Source: Spirochaetaceae bacterium
GTDB taxonomy: Bacteria; Spirochaetota; Spirochaetia; Treponematales; Treponemataceae
Direction of reading: 5' to 3'
DNA: 64,000 nucleotides
Assembly: GCA_017614995.1 (NCBI GenBank)
Contig: JAGAAX010000052.1
Coordinates: forward strand, 1-64,000
A program made the position numbers and the translations under genes. Position 1 is the stretch's first letter; the number at the start of each line of letters is the position of its first letter. This document shows, piece after piece, positions 32,942 through 40,923 of this stretch. The notes beneath the pieces are model-generated. The model did no database searches, had not been told where the DNA came from, and was given only the letters and a program-made list of their open reading frames with translations.

Positions 32942-35866
32942 ATGGGTAGTGTCAGCAGTGTAAAAAAAGCTACAGTGCTAATAATAGAAAGCAGCAAAGA
33001 AAATGCCGCGCAGCTTTCGGAAATTATTTCGCCTCATTACAATGTCGTCTGTGCATCTGACAAAAACGAAGTTCTTTCGTTGTTTAAAGATGACAGCGTT
33101 TCTGCTGCAATTATTGATATTCCAAATGCGCTTTCTGTATTAACTGAAATACGGCATGACCCGCTGCTTGAGGATTTTCCTGTATTAGTCAGTGTCGCTG
33201 AAAACGATTCATTTGTTGAAGACCAGCTTCTGGATCTTGGAGTTATTGATTTTCTTAAAAAGCCGTTTGCTGTCCGCAGTGTTTTAAGCCACTTAAAAAT
33301 TGCCGTACGTCTGTTTGAAGCAAACAGCGTTATTGACGAACTTGAACGCGATGATCTTACCGGCCTGTTCACCCGTCCTGCGTTTTTGCGCAAGTCAGAT
33401 GTGATGCGGCGTAAAAATCCTGATAAAACTTTTGCTATTATTGGCTTTGACTTTGATAATTTCAAAATGTCAAACACTCTGTATGGCGAAGAAAAATGTG
33501 ATGAATTCCTTGCATATACGGCGCATGAATTCAGAAGCCTGATTTCAGGCGGAATAATCGGGCGCTTCGGCGGCGACCAATTCGTTTTATTTATTGAGTA
33601 CAAAGATAAGGTTGATGCGGACAAAATACTGAAAATCAGCCGTCATCTGCTTGATTCAGCTCCAATTCCGCATCAGACAGTGAAAATCGGCATTTATGCG
33701 CCTGTAGATTTTTCTCTGCCGATTGTTATCTGTAGTGACAGGGCGTTTCTTGCTATACGCGATATAAAGGGCATTTACGGCAAGGATATTTCGTTTTACG
33801 AAAATAAATTGCAGAAGCAGCTTCTTAACGAGAAGCGCATCATAGAAACAATGGAAACCGCGCTCGAAGAAGAGCAGTTTGAAGTTTATTACCAGCCCAA
33901 GCATGAAACAATAACAGGCAAGATTGCCGGTGCAGAAGCTCTTGTCCGCTGGAATCATCCCGAATTCGGTTTTATGTCTCCGGGGCAGTTTATTCCGCTT
34001 TTTGAGCGCAACGGCTTTATCACAAGGCTTGACAATTTTATCCTTGACAAGGTTTGCAGTGACATAAAACGCTGGCAGAAAATGGGGCTGCCTGTTGTGC
34101 CGGTTTCTGCAAATGTTTCCCGCCGCGATTTTATGGAAAACAACGCCATCGACCATCAGGTGGATATTATCAACGGTCACAAGATTGACCATTCGCTTCT
34201 TCACATGGAAGTAACCGAATCGCTTTATTCTGAAAACACCGACCTTATCATCTCGCAGGTGAAAAAAATACAGAAGATGGGCTTTTCAATTGAAATGGAT
34301 GATTTTGGCTCAGGCTATTCTTCGCTCGGGCTTCTTTCAACATTTCCACTTGATATACTCAAGCTTGACATCAGTTTTGTCCGCAATATAAAAGAAAACG
34401 AAATCGTCATCGAGAATGTCATCAAGATGGCGCACCGCATGGGGCTTCTGACAATTGCTGAGGGCGTTGAGTCTAGCGAGCAGTTTAAGACGCTTAAGAC
34501 GCTCGGCTGCGATTTTATCCAGGGGTTTTATTTTTCAAAGCCGCTTACAGCCGCGCAGTACGAAGCCTATTTAAAGAACCAGTCTGTATTGACAGGCGGA
34601 AAAGCTCTGCTGAAAAAAGTCTCTGACTCTGATTATTCGTCTTTAAGCGACGACATGCTTATGGCGGCAAACGAAGTAGCAGAGGGAATCCCGGGCGGCT
34701 TCTTCTCGTATCATGCTGACGGCAACCTTGAGATTATTTCGTTTAACCATGAGCTTATGGATTTGTATGACTGTGAAACCGCCGAAGAGTTCCGTAAATA
34801 TACAGGCAATTCGTTTAAGGGCATTGTTTTTGAAGAAGACTTTGAAAGAGTTCAGCAGAGCATTGAAAGCCAGATTACGCCGGAAAACGATTTGGATTAT
34901 GCTGAATACCGCATAAAATCCAAAAACGGCACAATCAAAAATGTCAGAGATTACGGCAGATTTGTTCATACAGAAAAATACGGCGACATTTTTTATGTAT
35001 TTATACGCGACATAACAGAAGAGGAACGCAAGAAAAAACTTGCAGAAGAAGACCGCCAGAGAAAACTTGCGCTTGAGCATTATGCTGAAATTGCAGAAAG
35101 AACTAACAAGGCAAAAAATATCTTTATGTATAACATAGCAAGAGATATTATGCCGTCTGTAAAAGAAATTATCAGCGCAACAAATAAAATGCGTGAGAAT
35201 ATTTCAAAGCCGGAAATAATAAGCCCTCTTCTTGATGATGTCCGCAAATCAGAAGAGAATATGCTGAGCTTTATCAACAATATTCTTACGTTTACAAAGC
35301 TTGAAACAGGCGAAATCGAGCTTGTTGAAATTCCTACAGATTTTTCTCACGCAGTTGAATATACTTACGCGCTTATCGAAAAAGATGCAAAGGCAAAAAA
35401 CATCAAAGTTGAGTATTGGTCAGATATTACCAACCCGTACATTTATCAAGACCCGGTACATACGGCAGAAGTTGTTTCAAATATTCTCCGCAATGCCATT
35501 AAGTACACGCCTGAAGGCGGAACAGTCAGATTTGGCATAGAGCAGACACCGGGCAGAACAGCAGACGAATGTATTGTAAGCTTTATCTGCGAAGATACGG
35601 GAATCGGCATTTCTGAAGAATTTCTGCCGAACGCGTTCAGAAGCTTTTCACGCGAGGACAACGAGATAAACAGAGCATACCCGAGCGCAGGTCTTGGACT
35701 GAATATTGCCAAAACCCTTATACTTTTAATGCATGGTTCAATTGAAATTACAAGCAAAAAGGGCAAGGGCACAAAAGTTAAAACCTCTCAGCCGCACCGC
35801 TATGCAAAGCAGTCTGACATCGGCAATGATACAGATGTAATGTTTTCATCGAATGTACGCCTGTAA
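32942..35866 (+). CDS. receiver-GGDEF(degenerate)-EAL-PAS-pseudo-histidine-kinase protein
   Basis: 974 residues, soluble. Order: receiver-like domain (9-125, weak acidic pocket); GGDEF domain (about 135-290) with GGDQF in place of GGDEF near 208; EAL domain (about 297-545) with EALVRW (332), NVSRRDF, MEVTES, MDDFGSGYSSL, KLDISFV and AEGVE, so all usual metal and catalytic residues are there; a PAS domain (about 585-690); and a kinase-like end (705-945) in which the HisKA position reads NIARDIM, with Arg where His should be, while the ATP lid keeps N, DTGIGI and GLGLNI motifs. Likely a c-di-GMP phosphodiesterase with sensory and ATP-binding regulatory modules. Confidence 0.9.
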   Translation: MGSVSSVKKATVLIIESSKENAAQLSEIISPHYNVVCASDKNEVLSLFKDDSVSAAIIDIPNALSVLTEIRHDPLLEDFPVLVSVAENDSFVEDQLLDLGVIDFLKKPFAVRSVLSHLKIAVRLFEANSVIDELERDDLTGLFTRPAFLRKSDVMRRKNPDKTFAIIGFDFDNFKMSNTLYGEEKCDEFLAYTAHEFRSLISGGIIGRFGGDQFVLFIEYKDKVDADKILKISRHLLDSAPIPHQTVKIGIYAPVDFSLPIVICSDRAFLAIRDIKGIYGKDISFYENKLQKQLLNEKRIIETMETALEEEQFEVYYQPKHETITGKIAGAEALVRWNHPEFGFMSPGQFIPLFERNGFITRLDNFILDKVCSDIKRWQKMGLPVVPVSANVSRRDFMENNAIDHQVDIINGHKIDHSLLHMEVTESLYSENTDLIISQVKKIQKMGFSIEMDDFGSGYSSLGLLSTFPLDILKLDISFVRNIKENEIVIENVIKMAHRMGLLTIAEGVESSEQFKTLKTLGCDFIQGFYFSKPLTAAQYEAYLKNQSVLTGGKALLKKVSDSDYSSLSDDMLMAANEVAEGIPGGFFSYHADGNLEIISFNHELMDLYDCETAEEFRKYTGNSFKGIVFEEDFERVQQSIESQITPENDLDYAEYRIKSKNGTIKNVRDYGRFVHTEKYGDIFYVFIRDITEEERKKKLAEEDRQRKLALEHYAEIAERTNKAKNIFMYNIARDIMPSVKEIISATNKMRENISKPEIISPLLDDVRKSEENMLSFINNILTFTKLETGEIELVEIPTDFSHAVEYTYALIEKDAKAKNIKVEYWSDITNPYIYQDPVHTAEVVSNILRNAIKYTPEGGTVRFGIEQTPGRTADECIVSFICEDTGIGISEEFLPNAFRSFSREDNEINRAYPSAGLGLNIAKTLILLMHGSIEITSKKGKGTKVKTSQPHRYAKQSDIGNDTDVMFSSNVRL

Positions 35867-35910
35867 TTTTAGACGCTTCAAATTACAAGTTTTTGACGGC
35901 GGGCTACTAC

Positions 35911-35935
35911 TAAAAAACGCCATTTTTGCCGATAC
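35911..35935 (+). promoter_or_regulatory. candidate sigma-28 promoter of the LysM protein
   Basis: GCCGATAC (35928-35935) matches 7 of 8 bases of the flagellar -10. A TAAA lies 13 bp upstream, two short of ideal. Confidence 0.35.
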
Positions 35936-35944
35936 TCAAGTGAT

Positions 35945-36805
35945 ATGAAACGTTTTAGCTTTTTTATTTGCGCTCTGTCGCTTTTATTTATTTCTCAGTC
36001 TTTATTTGCCGCAGATATTATACATGTTGTTGAAAAAGGCGACACCATGTACAGCATAAGCCGGAAATACGGCGTTACTGTCGATGAAATTTGCTCTTTG
36101 AATAAGATTACCAATCCTGCAAAAGTTAAGCTCGGACAGTCGCTCCGCATTCCGCAGAAATCATCTTCTGCTGATAAAAAAACAGCTTATACAGATTATC
36201 TAGTTCAGCCGGGCGACACACTTTTCAGCATTGCAAAAAATTACAGCACATCAGTTGCCGCAATCAGAAGTGCAAATAACATGAGCGAGTCTGCAACTTT
36301 AAGAAGCGGACAGCGCTTAAAGATTCCTGCCGGTTCTTCTGCCGTTAAAACATCTGCTTCAAGCCTTGCAACAGTAAAAACAGAGTTGCCGGCCGCACAG
36401 GTTCCGCTTACAGACCCGCGTTCATATCAGACAAAAAGTGTAGATACTTCAACAGTCTGGCCGGTTAAGGCAAACGAATTGTGCTATGTTGAAGGCAAGA
36501 CCAACAGTGTTGTGCTCAACGGCAACAGAGGCGAAGCTGTTACAGCCATCAGAGGCGGCACAGTAATTTTCAGCGGTCTGTACCGCGGTTTCGGCAAAGT
36601 CGTGTTTATTCAGCCTAAATCAAGCGATTATGTCTATGTTTACAGCGGACTTGATACGCTTGCCGTTCAGAAAGGCGATGCCGTAGATTATGGCGCAGAA
36701 ATCGGCCGCCTCGGCATTGACACACGCACCCAGAAGCCGCAGCTCAATTTCATGGTCTTCAAAAACGGTTCAGCCATTGACCCCGCAATTGCACCGCGTG
36801 GATAA
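35945..36805 (+). CDS. LysM protein with degenerate M23 (LytM) domain
   Basis: 286 residues with a signal peptide (1-22). Two LysM repeats follow (about 25-70, HVVEKGDTMYSISRKYGV; about 81-128, YLVQPGDTLFSIAKNYST). The C-terminal LytM-like fold (about 175-285) lacks the catalytic metal ligands: the usual HLHF is QLNF and the usual YAHL is YSGL. Such proteins bind peptidoglycan and often activate amidases (EnvC/NlpD style) rather than cut it themselves. It has its own terminator. A sigma-28-like box upstream hints at a tie to flagellar regulation. Confidence 0.85.
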   Translation: MKRFSFFICALSLLFISQSLFAADIIHVVEKGDTMYSISRKYGVTVDEICSLNKITNPAKVKLGQSLRIPQKSSSADKKTAYTDYLVQPGDTLFSIAKNYSTSVAAIRSANNMSESATLRSGQRLKIPAGSSAVKTSASSLATVKTELPAAQVPLTDPRSYQTKSVDTSTVWPVKANELCYVEGKTNSVVLNGNRGEAVTAIRGGTVIFSGLYRGFGKVVFIQPKSSDYVYVYSGLDTLAVQKGDAVDYGAEIGRLGIDTRTQKPQLNFMVFKNGSAIDPAIAPRG

Positions 36806-36830
36806 GTATTTGTTCTTTCCTTTTCTTGTT

Positions 36831-36864
36831 AAAGCCCCGGACTTTTGCTCTGGGGCTTTTTTTA
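36831..36864 (+). terminator. intrinsic terminator
   Basis: AAAGCCCC pairs with GGGGCTTT around a 13-nt loop, followed by a T run. Confidence 0.92.
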
Positions 36865-36947
36865 TGCTTACACAAAACACCTTGTCAGATTCACATTATA
36901 AGCATATACTTTCAGCAGAAACAAATTACGCCATAGGGGAGAAAAAA

Positions 36948-37343
36948 ATGAAAAAAGTTGTTTTCTTGTTATTATTGATAAATATTGCCAGTCTTTATGC
37001 TGGCGCACAAGAAATTGTTGATTGGTATCATGCTTCAAGAAAAGAGCAGCGGGCAGTAGACAGAGGAAACAAGATAATAGCAGCACTTGAAACGTATTAC
37101 AACGACAATGGATTTTATCCACAGGAATTAGATGAACTTGTTCCAAAATATTTGCCAAAAATTGAAAATACAGGTTTGTTTAATTTCTTTATGAAACCTG
37201 TAAGCTTTATATATAGACCAGAATTTTCATATGTCCAATTTTCACAATATTATAATTTGTATTTCACATATTATTATTTTTTATTTTTTAACTGTGATTT
37301 TTGGTATTCTTCCGAACGCAAAATATGGAGCGTTTCTGATTAA
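36948..37343 (+). CDS. AT-rich exported hypothetical protein
   Basis: 131 residues. A signal peptide (1-19, INIASLYAGAQ) is followed by a helical segment RAVDRGNKIIAALETYYNDNG and FYPQELDELVPKYLP. This is the motif found after the stalk helix of type II secretion pseudopilin-like proteins (growing residues such as Y-x-x-D-N-G-x-Y-P). The C-terminus is Tyr/Phe-rich and AT-rich. The ATG at 36948 is set by AGGGGAG. Probably periplasmic. Its base composition differs from its neighbours, and palindromic repeats follow it. Confidence 0.7.
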   Translation: MKKVVFLLLLINIASLYAGAQEIVDWYHASRKEQRAVDRGNKIIAALETYYNDNGFYPQELDELVPKYLPKIENTGLFNFFMKPVSFIYRPEFSYVQFSQYYNLYFTYYYFLFFNCDFWYSSERKIWSVSD

Positions 37344-37397
37344 TTAGAGATTAGCCGCAATCATCAAATTTTCCGCCATCTTCATCAAGAATACTTC

Positions 37398-37466
37398 TTT
37401 TCGCATCAGTTTATTCTACGAATAAAGTCTAATCCGCGAAAAGTGTCGATTTTGCTTCGCAAAATC
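37398..37466. repeat. intergenic palindromes
   Basis: TTTTCGC/GCGAAAA (37398-37404, 37436-37442) encloses TTTATTC-TAC-GAATAAA (37410-37426). It is followed by GATTTTGC-TTC-GCAAAATC (37448-37466), the same TTTTGC/GCAAAA hairpin type as in copies C1 and C2. Confidence 0.6.
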
Positions 37467-37501
37467 TCAAGAATGAAGCAGATTTGTCAGGAATATGCGC
37501 A

Positions 37502-37684
37502 AAATATCAAATGATAATTGCCTTCTTTTCACATTTTGAGCGAAATATCAAATGAAATTTGCTTGCTTTTTGCGTTTTGGAGCAAATACCAAATGAAATT
37601 TGCTTCCTTTTCTCATTTTGGACGAAATATCAAATGAATTTTGTTTCCTTTTTTCATTTTGAGCGAAATATCAAATGAAATTTG
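37502..37684. repeat. 41-bp tandem repeat (minisatellite), 4.5 copies
   Basis: Units start at 37502, 37543, 37584, 37625 and 37666, exactly 41 bp apart. Each begins AAATAYCAAATGAAATTTG and ends near CATTTTGAGCG. Each unit includes the small palindrome CAAAT-GAA-ATTTG. Units differ by a few substitutions; the fifth is partial and a further decayed CAAATGAAATTT lies at about 37713. There are no unique spacers, and 41 is not a multiple of three. Confidence 0.9.
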
Positions 37685-37771
37685 ATAGATAGTTTTGTTT
37701 CCAATCAATTATCAAATGAAATTTTACTCATGGGGGCTTTATGGCTTCTTTTCGCAAAAGCCCACTCTGTT

Positions 37772-37821
37772 GGTCCTTTCGACTTGGTTCGGCTACGCTC
37801 ACCAACCGACGCTCAATGACC
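37772..37821. repeat. palindromic intergenic segment
   Basis: GGTC (37772-37775) and GACC (37818-37821) enclose TTGGT/ACCAA (37784-37788, 37801-37805) around CGGCTACGCTC. It resembles REP-like GGTC..GACC elements seen in many bacterial genomes. Confidence 0.4.
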
Positions 37822-37868
37822 GGATTAATCTGCGTAAGCGAAGTTATGCCTAAAATGTATGTACACAC

Positions 37869-37967
37869 GGGTTTCCAAAGGGCAGAGCCCTTTGGCCGTG
37901 GCCAAGGAAGGTGGGTTTAAGGGAGGAAACCAGCGGCCTTCGGACTCTGAGCTGGTGTCCTCCCTTT
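37869..37967 (+). ncRNA. candidate structured small RNA ending in a strong terminator
   Basis: Folds by eye into CAAAGGG-CAGAG-CCCTTTG, then GGCCGTGGCC, then a long terminator hairpin GGGAGGAAACCAGC...GCTGGTGTCCTCCC (37921-37964) followed by TTTTTT. GGTTTCC (37870-37876) can also pair with GGAAACC (37924-37930) inside the terminator arm, so two exclusive folds exist. There is no protein gene in the preceding 500 bp on this strand. Either a stand-alone RNA or an attenuator-like leader; uvrA appears to have its own promoter after it. Confidence 0.4.
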
Positions 37968-37975
37968 TTTGTGGC

Positions 37976-38010
37976 TTGAAACTTATCCCATATCTTAATA
38001 GACTTAGCCC
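37976..38010 (+). promoter_or_regulatory. uvrA promoter, leaderless geometry
   Basis: TTGAAA (37976-37981), 17 bp, TAGACT (37999-38004), then exactly 6 nt to ATG at 38011. There is no ribosome site. The -10 is a 4/6 match. Confidence 0.45.
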
Positions 38011-40884
38011 ATGGAAAAGCTGATTGTAAAAGGTGCCAGGGAGCACAATTTAAAAAACATAGATGTCGAAATGCCTAGAAACAAGCTTGTGGTTATTTCA
38101 GGGCTTTCGGGTTCAGGCAAAAGTTCACTTGCATTTGATACAATTTTTGCGGAAGGTCAGCGGCGTTATGTAGAAAGCCTTTCAGCCTATGCGCGTCAGT
38201 TTTTAGGACGCATGGACAAACCCGATGTAGACTATATAGAAGGACTTTCTCCGGCAATTTCAATAGAACAGAAAACAACGCATAAAAACCCGCGTTCTAC
38301 AGTCGGCACAGTAACAGAAATCTACGATTATTATAGACTGCTTTATGCGCGCATAGGCAAGCCGCATTGCCCGGTCTGCGGCAAAGAAATCAACGAACAG
38401 ACTACAGACCAGATAATTGACGCAATCATGAATCTCGACGAAGGCGCAAGGGTGCAGATTCTCGCGCCTGTTATACGCGGCAAAAAAGGCGAGCACACCA
38501 AAATATTGGAAGATGCGCGCAAGGCAGGCTACGTCCGCGCCCGCATCGATGGTCTTATGATAGAGCTTGAAGATTCTATAAAGCTCGACAAGCAGAAAAA
38601 ACATACGGTTGAGCTGGTCATTGACCGCATAATCATAAAAGACGGAATCCGGAAGCGCCTTGCTGATTCTGTTGAAGCTGCGCTTGCCGCTTCAAACGGA
38701 ATTCTCCTCGCTGTTCAGCAGATTCCTGTTGAGGGCGGCGAAGGCGACAAGCCTAAATTCAAAGAAAAAGAGACATTTTTCTCTCAAAAGAATAGCTGCC
38801 CTGACTGCGGTGTTTCTCTGCCGGAACTTCAGCCGCGCCTTTTTTCGTTCAACAATCCTTTCGGCGCATGCCCTGAATGTACAGGTCTAGGCGAAAAAAT
38901 GGAGTTCAGTGAAGAATTGATTGTGCCTGATAAGTCAAAGACTCTGAACGAGGACGCAATTCAAGGCTTTAACGTTGACTCAAACTGGAACAACTGCCGC
39001 ATTTCGGCACTGGCAGAAAAGCTTGGCTTTGATTTTGACACGCCGCTTGAAAAGCTTACTGACGCGCAGTACAGCGCAATAATGCATGGCTATGCCGAAC
39101 CGCTTCACTTTGTCTATACAAGGCAGGACGGTTCTGGTGTTTCAGACTTTAACCAGCCTTGGCCGGGCGTGCTGCCTGAGCTTAAGCGGCGTTATGCAGA
39201 GTCTTTCTCTGATTCTCAGCGTGAACGGATTGAGCTTTTGATGAGCCGCTGTACGTGCAAAAGCTGCGGCGGAAAAAGACTGCGCCCCGAAGCACTTGCT
39301 GTAACTGTCGGCGGAAAAACAATTTATGAGCTTACACAGCTTTCTGTAGATGCTTCGATTAAGTTTTTTGAAGAGCTTGAGCTTTCAGAAAACGAAAAGA
39401 AAATAGCCGCCCAAATTGAAAAAGAAATAAAAAACCGCCTTATGTTCCTTAAAAATGTAGGGCTTAATTATCTGACACTTGAACGCCAGGCGGCAACGCT
39501 TTCTGGCGGCGAGGCACAGCGCATAAGACTTGCAACACAGATTGGCTCAAGTCTTGTCGGTGTCTTGTACATTCTTGACGAGCCTTCAATCGGGCTTCAT
39601 CAGCGCGACAACCAGCGGCTTATAGACACTCTGCTTTATCTTAGAGATTTGGGCAACACGCTTATTGTTGTAGAGCACGACGAGCAGACGCTTAGAACGG
39701 CTGATTATCTTATAGACCTTGGTCCGGGCGCAGGCGTGCATGGTGGCAATATTGTTGCTGCCGGCACACCGGACGAAGTTGCAAAAGTCAAAGACAGTGT
39801 TACCGGTCAATATCTTGCAGGAACGCTCCGCATGAAGCTTCCGCTGGAACGGCGGAAAGGCAACGGCAGTTTTCTTGCTATAAACAACGTAACCGAGCAC
39901 AACCTCAAAAATATAAGCGTAAAAATTCCGCTCGGCGCGCTTACATGCATTACAGGCGTTTCTGGTTCGGGCAAATCTACGCTTTTAAGCGATGTAATCT
40001 GGCCTTCATGCTCAAACAAGCTTATGCGCTCAAATCTGCCGGTCGGCGCTTATGAATCTATAGAAGGTCTTGAAAATATTGATAAGGTCATCAACATTGA
40101 TCAAAGCCCGATTGGTCGCACGCCGCGCTCAAATCCGGCAACTTATGTCGGTGTATTCAATTCTATAAGAGATTTGTACGCAAGCCTGCCAGACGCAAAG
40201 GCGCGCGGCTATAGTGCCGGCAGGTTCAGTTTTAACGTAAAAGGCGGAAGGTGCGAAAACTGCCAGGGCGCAGGAACAATAACAATTGAGATGAACTTTC
40301 TGTCTGATGTTTATATTACCTGCGATGTCTGCCATGGAAAGCGGTTCAATCAGTCTACGCTTGAAGTGCTTTATAAAGGCAAGAGCATTGCAGACGTTTT
40401 GAGCATGACAATTGAAGAAGCCGCAAAATTCTTTGATTCAATTCCGCATATTGCGCGCAAGCTTGAAACGCTATGCTCTGTCGGTTTGGGCTATGTTCAG
40501 CTTGGTCAGAGTGCGCTTACGCTTTCTGGCGGCGAGGCACAGCGCGTAAAGCTTGCAAACGAGCTTGCGCGCCGTTCAACAGGAAAGACGCTTTATATTC
40601 TTGACGAGCCTACGACTGGGCTTCACTTTGCTGACGTAAAGCAGCTTATGGAAGTGATTCAGCGGCTTGTTGACCAGGGCAATACGGTGATAATGATTGA
40701 GCATAACCTTGATGTTATTGCACAGTCTGACTATCTGATTGATTTAGGGCCTGAAGGCGGAACAGGCGGCGGTACAATCGTAACTGAAGGTACGCCTGAA
40801 GAAGTTGCGGAATGTGAAAAATCTTATACAGGAATTTTCCTCCGCGAACAGCTTGAGCGCGAGCGTAAACGTGACAAAAAATAG
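38011..40884 (+). CDS. uvrA: excinuclease ABC subunit A
   Basis: 957 residues. DNA damage-recognition ATPase of nucleotide excision repair. Two ABC modules: the N-terminal Walker A is GLSGSGKSS (about 31-39) and the second GVSGSGKST (about 650). ABC signatures [12 protein letters not shown] and [12 protein letters not shown] are both present. Zinc-binding CXXC pairs occur at CPVCGKE, CPDC/CPEC, CKSC, and CENC...CDVC, plus the insertion domain. Usual full length. It precedes the lptD-like gene by about 40 bp. Confidence 0.98.
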   Translation: MEKLIVKGAREHNLKNIDVEMPRNKLVVISGLSGSGKSSLAFDTIFAEGQRRYVESLSAYARQFLGRMDKPDVDYIEGLSPAISIEQKTTHKNPRSTVGTVTEIYDYYRLLYARIGKPHCPVCGKEINEQTTDQIIDAIMNLDEGARVQILAPVIRGKKGEHTKILEDARKAGYVRARIDGLMIELEDSIKLDKQKKHTVELVIDRIIIKDGIRKRLADSVEAALAASNGILLAVQQIPVEGGEGDKPKFKEKETFFSQKNSCPDCGVSLPELQPRLFSFNNPFGACPECTGLGEKMEFSEELIVPDKSKTLNEDAIQGFNVDSNWNNCRISALAEKLGFDFDTPLEKLTDAQYSAIMHGYAEPLHFVYTRQDGSGVSDFNQPWPGVLPELKRRYAESFSDSQRERIELLMSRCTCKSCGGKRLRPEALAVTVGGKTIYELTQLSVDASIKFFEELELSENEKKIAAQIEKEIKNRLMFLKNVGLNYLTLERQAATLSGGEAQRIRLATQIGSSLVGVLYILDEPSIGLHQRDNQRLIDTLLYLRDLGNTLIVVEHDEQTLRTADYLIDLGPGAGVHGGNIVAAGTPDEVAKVKDSVTGQYLAGTLRMKLPLERRKGNGSFLAINNVTEHNLKNISVKIPLGALTCITGVSGSGKSTLLSDVIWPSCSNKLMRSNLPVGAYESIEGLENIDKVINIDQSPIGRTPRSNPATYVGVFNSIRDLYASLPDAKARGYSAGRFSFNVKGGRCENCQGAGTITIEMNFLSDVYITCDVCHGKRFNQSTLEVLYKGKSIADVLSMTIEEAAKFFDSIPHIARKLETLCSVGLGYVQLGQSALTLSGGEAQRVKLANELARRSTGKTLYILDEPTTGLHFADVKQLMEVIQRLVDQGNTVIMIEHNLDVIAQSDYLIDLGPEGGTGGGTIVTEGTPEEVAECEKSYTGIFLREQLERERKRDKK

Positions 40885-40923
40885 TGATTCAGTCTGCTGT
40901 TAGACTTGCAGCAGTATTTTTCG

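Noticed and set aside
37502-37740. Possible CRISPR array at the 41-bp repeat
   Set aside because: The units abut each other with no unique spacers, and no cas operon is present.
37870-38010. Riboswitch or attenuator directly controlling uvrA
   Set aside because: A TTGAAA-N17-TAGACT promoter lies after the terminator, 6 nt from the ATG, so uvrA can be transcribed independently. Kept only as a finding on the RNA itself.
37825-38046. 73-codon minus-strand ORF over the terminator and uvrA start
   Set aside because: It runs through the hairpin and the uvrA promoter, has no ribosome site and its sequence is just the antisense of these structures.
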